Below are positions 59,717-64,000 of a DNA stretch of 64,000 nt, in pieces (within the stretch, counting starts at the first letter, position 1; each line of letters opens with the position of its first letter). Source of the DNA: Marinibacterium sp050389775 (lineage in GTDB: Bacteria; Pseudomonadota; Alphaproteobacteria; Rhodobacterales; Rhodobacteraceae); assembly GCF_050389775.1 (NCBI RefSeq), contig NZ_CP177149.1, forward strand, positions 62,001 to 126,000, read 5' to 3'. The notes under the pieces were generated by a model. That model worked only from the letters and a program-made list of their open reading frames with translations, did not search any database and was not told the origin of the DNA. Position numbers and translations under genes: made by a program.

Positions 59717-60906
59717 CCGCTCCTCCCTTCGATCACCACGCCCGAGCGTATCAGGCTGTCAATTTCCTCTTGTGTGAACCGCATCAGCGCCATCGCCTCT
59801 CGGCTGTGCTGTCCCAGTTCCGGTGCCGCCGCCTGATTGGGGGCGCTGGTCTCGAAGGCCCAGCCGGGGGTGCGGACCTCTCCGGCAACGGGATGGCGGG
59901 CGCTGACTTCCACCCTGTCGGCCCGGTAGCCTTCGGATGCAGTCACATCGGCATAGGTTGCGACCGGCGCCGCCATAACGTCACGGGCCAAAAACCGGTT
60001 GGTCCAGTCTTCGGAGCTGCGGGTTGCCAGGATCGGGTTCAGCACCTCGTGCAGGGCGGCACGGTTGGCGACCCTGTCGGCATTGGCCGCAAAACGTGGG
60101 TCATCATGGACCTGCGGCGCCTCAAGCACGTCGCAGAAGGCGCGCCAGCGCGTCGGCTGGTAGGCGGCGACCATGATCCAGCCATTGAGCGTCGGAAAGG
60201 TTTCGTTCGGCGCGGCGTAGCTCGCGGCGCTGCCCGAGGGCGTCGGCAGATCCCCATTCGTCAACCAGGCCGACAGGTTGAGCTGCTGGAGCATCATCAT
60301 GCCATTGAACAGGTCGATATCGAGGAAGCTGCCCCCCATGCCGGCATCGCGCCGCCGCAGGGCAGAGAGGATTGAGATGACAGAGAACATCGCAGCGGTC
60401 ATGTCCGCCAGCGGCAGCGGCACCTTGCCAGGGCCGTCCGGCCCGAGGATCGTGCTCATCATGCCGCTGGACGCCTGAACGATCCCATCGACGCCCGGCC
60501 GCAGCCGCCAGGCGTTGTCCTGCCCATAGGCCGAGATCGCGCAGTAGACGAGATCTGGATTGATCTGACTCAGATCTTCCCATCCAAGGCCCAGTCGCTC
60601 AGCGACACCGGGCCGGAAATTCTGCACGACCACGTCAGTGCTTTTCACCATGCGTTGCAGAAGGGCCGGCGCGTCCGCATGTTTGAGGTCGAGCGTCAAA
60701 CCCAGCTTGTTCCGATTGGACGAAAGAAGGACAAAGCTCTCACCCTTCACGGATGGGGGACCCATATGCCGTGCCAGCTCACCCTGTGGCGGTTCGACCT
60801 TGACGACGGTCGCCCCGAGATCGGCCAGCCACATGCTACAGACGGGCGCCGCAATCAGCTGCCCGAAATCCAGCACGACAAGGCCCTTCAGCGTATCGCT
60901 GATCAC
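59713..60906 (-). CDS. CaiB/BaiF-family (class III) CoA-transferase
   Basis: A 397-residue enzyme that moves CoA between carboxylic acids. Landmarks: KGLVVLDFGQLIAAPVCSMWLADLGATVVKVEPPQGE at the N-terminus, VQNFRPGVAERLGLGWEDLSQINPDLVYCAISAYGQ, and the catalytic aspartate in GGSFLDIDLFNG. The start is GTG 60906 with GGGAGG 7 nt upstream; the long upstream frame to 61248 gives a non-family extension. It is first in the minus-strand operon, so it probably activates the substrate imported by the second TRAP system. The divergent LysR gene begins 108 bp away. Confidence 0.9.
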   Translation of the reverse strand: MISDTLKGLVVLDFGQLIAAPVCSMWLADLGATVVKVEPPQGELARHMGPPSVKGESFVLLSSNRNKLGLTLDLKHADAPALLQRMVKSTDVVVQNFRPGVAERLGLGWEDLSQINPDLVYCAISAYGQDNAWRLRPGVDGIVQASSGMMSTILGPDGPGKVPLPLADMTAAMFSVISILSALRRRDAGMGGSFLDIDLFNGMMMLQQLNLSAWLTNGDLPTPSGSAASYAAPNETFPTLNGWIMVAAYQPTRWRAFCDVLEAPQVHDDPRFAANADRVANRAALHEVLNPILATRSSEDWTNRFLARDVMAAPVATYADVTASEGYRADRVEVSARHPVAGEVRTPGWAFETSAPNQAAAPELGQHSREAMALMRFTQEEIDSLIRSGVVIEGRSG

Positions 60907-61014
60907 CTGGATTCCTCCCAAACTCTCTGGCTTCAAGGCTAGGAGGGCGCCTGCGACAGGACAATCGATTAATTTTTTGACAAATCTTGATTTTTGGTAA
61001 ACTATTGTTGGGCC

Positions 61015-61878
61015 ATGACTCGCCTTCCCTCCCTGACCGCACAACAAGCGTTTGAGACCCTGTCCCGGACTCTCAGCGTCAATGCGGCGGCAGACGAGCT
61101 TTGCGTGACGGCTGGCGCGGTCAGTCGGCAGGTCAAGCTGTTGGAGGAACACTTCGGCGTCGCTTTGACCAAAAGGGTGGGCCGGGGCATCGCGCTTACT
61201 GCTCAGGGCCACACATACGCAGAAGAATTGCGACCCGCGTTCGATCAACTGCGGCGGGCCAACCAGTATCTGGATGCGGAGTCATCGAAGATCGTCATCA
61301 GCCTGCGGTCCTACACGACAATTGCCACACGCTGGCTGATTCCCAAACTGGCCCGCTTCCAAACGGAACATCCTGAAATTGACGTACGCCTTTCGATGTC
61401 GTCACTCTGGACGAACCTTGGGGAATACGACGCGGCAATCCGTTTGGGTGCAGGCTGGCCGGAGTTTAGCTCGATCCCGCTTGTCCCGAATACGTTGATG
61501 CCCGTATGCAGTCCCCAGATTGCCGAAAAATGTCGAGACAACGTTCAGGCGATCACCAAGGAACCACTGCTCTCGACGCCGCACCGGCCGGATGACTGGC
61601 ACCTCTGGCTAAAAGCAGCGGGCGTAGAAGACCCGTCGCGGTGCAAGTTCATGTCATTTGAAAGCTCGGCCGTCGCCTATCACATGGCGATCAACTCCCA
61701 GGGGATCGCGCTGGCGCAGATCGTGCTGGTTGCCCAGGAACTCGCATCTGGCGCCCTGGAATGCCCGATTGATTTCGCGCTCGATCGTGGACTGCACACT
61801 TATCATCTGGTCTGGGAGCCGCAGGGCGAAAAAAGCGACGCCATCCGCCTTCTGGGAGAGTGGTTGCAGGAACAATAA
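61015..61878 (+). CDS. LysR-family regulator (GcvA-like)
   Basis: A 287-residue LysR regulator with a GcvA-type HTH (about 4-60): LPSLTAQQAFETLSRTLSVNAAADELCVTAGAVSRQVKLLEEHFG. The effector domain follows (about 88-285). ATG 61015 is preferred over the open start at 60994. It is divergent from the CoA-transferase operon and so its likely regulator, with the promoter region 60907-61014 between them. Confidence 0.9.
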   Translation: MTRLPSLTAQQAFETLSRTLSVNAAADELCVTAGAVSRQVKLLEEHFGVALTKRVGRGIALTAQGHTYAEELRPAFDQLRRANQYLDAESSKIVISLRSYTTIATRWLIPKLARFQTEHPEIDVRLSMSSLWTNLGEYDAAIRLGAGWPEFSSIPLVPNTLMPVCSPQIAEKCRDNVQAITKEPLLSTPHRPDDWHLWLKAAGVEDPSRCKFMSFESSAVAYHMAINSQGIALAQIVLVAQELASGALECPIDFALDRGLHTYHLVWEPQGEKSDAIRLLGEWLQEQ

Positions 61879-61983
61879 GGCCAAGCGGTTTGGGACTCCA
61901 TGCCGGGCATTTTTGCAGGACCGTCTCTCAGTCTTTCGCGTAGTCCCGCCCTGTCGCTGTTCCGATACTGGCACTGCTGAATA

Positions 61984-62955
61984 ATGAGGGCGGATGCGGT
62001 GGATCTGGAATGGCGAAGAGAGGGCATGGCGGCCGAAGCGATTCTGCAACGGCCGAAGGCGCGGAATGCCCTGACGACTGAGATGATGACGACCTTTGCG
62101 CAGGGCCTGAGCGCTGCGCAGAGTGACCCCGATATCGTCAACATTGTCGTGCGCTCCGACGTAGAAGGCGCTTTTTGTGCAGGCGGCGACATGCGGCGCA
62201 TCCGGCAACACGTACTGGACCGGGATTTCGCCGCTGCCGAAACGTTCTTTCGCACGGAATACGCGGTAAATCTGGCGATCAGCCGGTCCGCAAAACCCGT
62301 CGTCGCACTGGTAGACGGCATCTGTATGGGCGGCGGGCTGGGATTGTCGGTTCACGGAACCTGCCTGGCGACGACGCGGGCCGAATTTGCGATGCCCGAA
62401 GGCTTGATTGGCTGGTTTCCGGATGTGGGCGCCAGTCGCTTCTTGTCGCGGATGCCGCATCGACTGGGGGTCTGGATGGGGATGACAGCGGGTCGGCTGG
62501 GCGCCGGGGATGCACGCGCCGCCGGTCTGGTGCAGTCCGTGCTCGCGCCGGGCGATATCCCCGAGATGCAGAACCTACTTCGAGGTGGCGCCAGTCTGGA
62601 TACTCTGCTCGGTTCCTGCCAGAACAGCGCGCCAGGCTGGTCCCCCGGCCTTGAGGTGTTGAAAATCGAACGTGCCTTTTCCGGGGCCACACTGACCGAG
62701 ATAACCTCGGCTCTCAACGTTGCCGGGCCGTGGGGCGCGGCGCAGCTCGCCCAGCTCAACTGCGCCTCGCCAAGCAGTCTCGAACTTGCATTGGACGTGG
62801 TCACGGGCGGCGCAGGGCAGGATCTGGAATTTGGGCTTGAACGGGAATTCGGCATGGCCTGCAAACAGCTTCGGCATCCCGACTTCATCGAGGGTGTGCG
62901 CGCCGTTCTGGTCGAAAAAGACCGCGCCCCGCGGTGGCAAAAGAATGAGAGTTGA
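61984..62955 (+). CDS. 3-Hydroxyisobutyryl-CoA hydrolase-like crotonase
   Basis: A 323-residue crotonase-fold protein of the 3-hydroxyisobutyryl-CoA hydrolase group. Landmarks: LQRPKARNALTTEMM, GAFCAGGDMRRI, KPVVALVDGICMGGGLGLSVHG, and the hydrolase hallmark AMPEGLIGWFPDVGASRFLSRM. It would release the acid from a 3-hydroxyacyl-CoA or act as a hydratase. It is shorter than typical hydrolases (about 350-370), lacking part of the C-terminal extension. It is 3 nt upstream of the GMC oxidoreductase, so both share an operon. Confidence 0.82.
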   Translation: MRADAVDLEWRREGMAAEAILQRPKARNALTTEMMTTFAQGLSAAQSDPDIVNIVVRSDVEGAFCAGGDMRRIRQHVLDRDFAAAETFFRTEYAVNLAISRSAKPVVALVDGICMGGGLGLSVHGTCLATTRAEFAMPEGLIGWFPDVGASRFLSRMPHRLGVWMGMTAGRLGAGDARAAGLVQSVLAPGDIPEMQNLLRGGASLDTLLGSCQNSAPGWSPGLEVLKIERAFSGATLTEITSALNVAGPWGAAQLAQLNCASPSSLELALDVVTGGAGQDLEFGLEREFGMACKQLRHPDFIEGVRAVLVEKDRAPRWQKNES

Positions 62956-62958
62956 CCC

Positions 62959-64000
62959 ATGATCCCCCCAGATTCAGCGATCTTCGACCATATAATCGTC
63001 GGCGCCGGCAGCGCCGGGTGCCTTCTGGCCAACAGGCTGGTTTCAGCGGGACGCAGTGTGCTCCTGCTCGAAGCCGGGGGGCACGACAATTACATCTGGG
63101 CCAAGGTGCCCATCGGCTATGTCTATTGCATCGGGAATCCGCGCACTGATTGGCTTTACACCGTCGATCCCGAGCCGGGGCTGGGAGGGCGTTCGATCGC
63201 ATATCCGCGCGGCAAAATTCTTGGCGGGTCGTCGGCGATCAACGGCATGATCTACATGCGAGGGCAGGCAGCCGACTACGACCATTGGCGGCAATTGGGG
63301 AATACCGGTTGGGGTTGGGACGATGTTCTGCCGCTGTTCAAGCGCCACGAGGATTATGCCGAGGGCGCCGACGCGTTGCACGGCGCTGGGGGAGAGTTGC
63401 GGGTCGAGCGCCAGCGGCTGGCCTGGCCCATACTCGATTCCTTCCGCGATGCGGCGGTTCAAGCCGGCATACCTGCGACCGAGGATTTCAACCGCGGCGA
63501 CAACGAAGGCGTCGGATACTTCCGCGTGACGCAGCGACGCGGCTGGCGCTGGAGTTCCGCGCGGGCCTTTCTGCACCCGATCCGGCGCTCGCGGGAGTTG
63601 ACTTTGGTCACAGAAGCCGAAGCAGAGCGCCTGCTTTTTGACGGGCGCCGCGCCGTTGGCATATCCTATGTGACGCCCGGCGGTGTGCGGCAGGCCCGCT
63701 GCCGCAACGCGGTCATCCTATGTGCCGGAGCGATCGGCACGCCGCTACTTTTGCAGCGCTCCGGGATCGGGCCGGGTAAAGTGCTCTCTGACCTAGGCAT
63801 ACCGGTTTTGGCGGATGCGCCGGACGTAGGGCAGAACCTGCAAGATCATTTGCAAATCCGGACGATCTTTGGGGTTTCCGGCGCGGCCACGCTGAATGAA
63901 CAGATGGCCAGCCTGTTTGGGCGGGTGTCGGCGGGTCTGAACTACCTCCTGCGCCGCCAAGGGCCACTGACTATGGCTCCAAGCCAGCTCGGCGCGTTCT
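62959..64000 (+). CDS. GMC-family FAD oxidoreductase (3' end outside the window)
   Basis: The frame from ATG 62959 is open to the window end (347 codons). It encodes a glucose-methanol-choline oxidoreductase: FDHIIVGAGSAGCLLANRLVSAG is the FAD-binding Rossmann motif (residues 9-31), then LLLEAGG and YPRGKILGGSSAINGMIYMRG, the GMC signature 1, and AGAIGTPLLLQRSGIGP, signature 2. It oxidises an alcohol to an aldehyde or acid, which would feed the aldehyde dehydrogenase and CoA ligase of the region. The C-terminal catalytic His/Asn part lies beyond the window. It starts 3 nt after the preceding stop. Confidence 0.9.
   Translation, partial: MIPPDSAIFDHIIVGAGSAGCLLANRLVSAGRSVLLLEAGGHDNYIWAKVPIGYVYCIGNPRTDWLYTVDPEPGLGGRSIAYPRGKILGGSSAINGMIYMRGQAADYDHWRQLGNTGWGWDDVLPLFKRHEDYAEGADALHGAGGELRVERQRLAWPILDSFRDAAVQAGIPATEDFNRGDNEGVGYFRVTQRRGWRWSSARAFLHPIRRSRELTLVTEAEAERLLFDGRRAVGISYVTPGGVRQARCRNAVILCAGAIGTPLLLQRSGIGPGKVLSDLGIPVLADAPDVGQNLQDHLQIRTIFGVSGAATLNEQMASLFGRVSAGLNYLLRRQGPLTMAPSQLGAF

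Overview
The window looks like part of a repABC-type plasmid or chromid of an alphaproteobacterium of the Rhodobacterales (roseobacter/Paracoccus-like). The basis is a complete minus-strand repA-repB-repC replication and partition module, a plasmid-backbone gene set (DUF736, DUF2493, Toprim, strawberry-notch helicase, large ParB-like protein, DUF3768, DUF6878, DUF6915), GC-rich codon use, and catabolic operons rich in TRAP and Liv-type transporters. All calls come from reading translations and motifs; no database search was possible.

Region 1 (1-15.7 kb) is a defence island. It opens with two small unrecognised genes. Next is a CBASS locus of the E2-only (type II-short) layout: CD-NTase, E2-like protein and patatin phospholipase, with a divergent CapH-like HTH repressor and CapP-like HExxH protease. 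Then comes an AbiEi/AbiEii type IV toxin-antitoxin pair, followed in the same operon by a class III nucleotidyl-cyclase-like protein of the Pycsar cyclase type with no recognisable effector beside it. A decayed IS5-family element follows. A four-gene minus-strand operon centred on a TPR-CHAT (caspase-like) protein comes next: a 103-aa small protein, an HExxH protein, TPR-CHAT, and a beta-rich 241-aa protein. A second decayed IS5 copy in the same orientation closes the island. The CHAT operon is the best candidate for an undescribed system.

Region 2 (15.7-22.7 kb) is the replicon. It holds an ScpB-like and DUF1403 gene pair, a tyrosine recombinase with a lox/dif-like inverted repeat just upstream, a 98-bp palindromic repeat, repC, a predicted antisense ctRNA with promoter and terminator, repB and repA. 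Two copies of the palindrome TTTGCACGCGTGCAAA, one inside repB and one upstream of repA, are likely parS sites.

Region 3 (22.7-36.2 kb) is a minus-strand backbone. Nearly every gene or operon there is preceded by a hairpin in its 5' leader. Two pairs of these leaders keep the same loop or flank while the stem arms change in a compensatory way, which suggests conserved structured RNA leaders.

Region 4 (36.2-64 kb) is catabolic. An AraC regulator is divergent from an SDR gene, followed by a thiolase and a divergent LysR pair. A Liv-type ABC transporter operon follows, carrying a degenerate acyl-CoA synthetase, an enoyl-CoA hydratase and an intact acyl-CoA ligase. Then come an aldehyde dehydrogenase, one TRAP transporter and a GST. 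A second, minus-strand operon (CaiB/BaiF CoA-transferase, enoyl-CoA hydratase, second TRAP transporter) is divergent from a GcvA-like LysR gene, which is followed by a 3-hydroxyisobutyryl-CoA-hydrolase-like protein and a GMC oxidoreductase cut by the window end. Together these would import an organic acid or alcohol, activate it to a CoA thioester and degrade it by beta-oxidation-like steps. The substrate cannot be read from the sequence.
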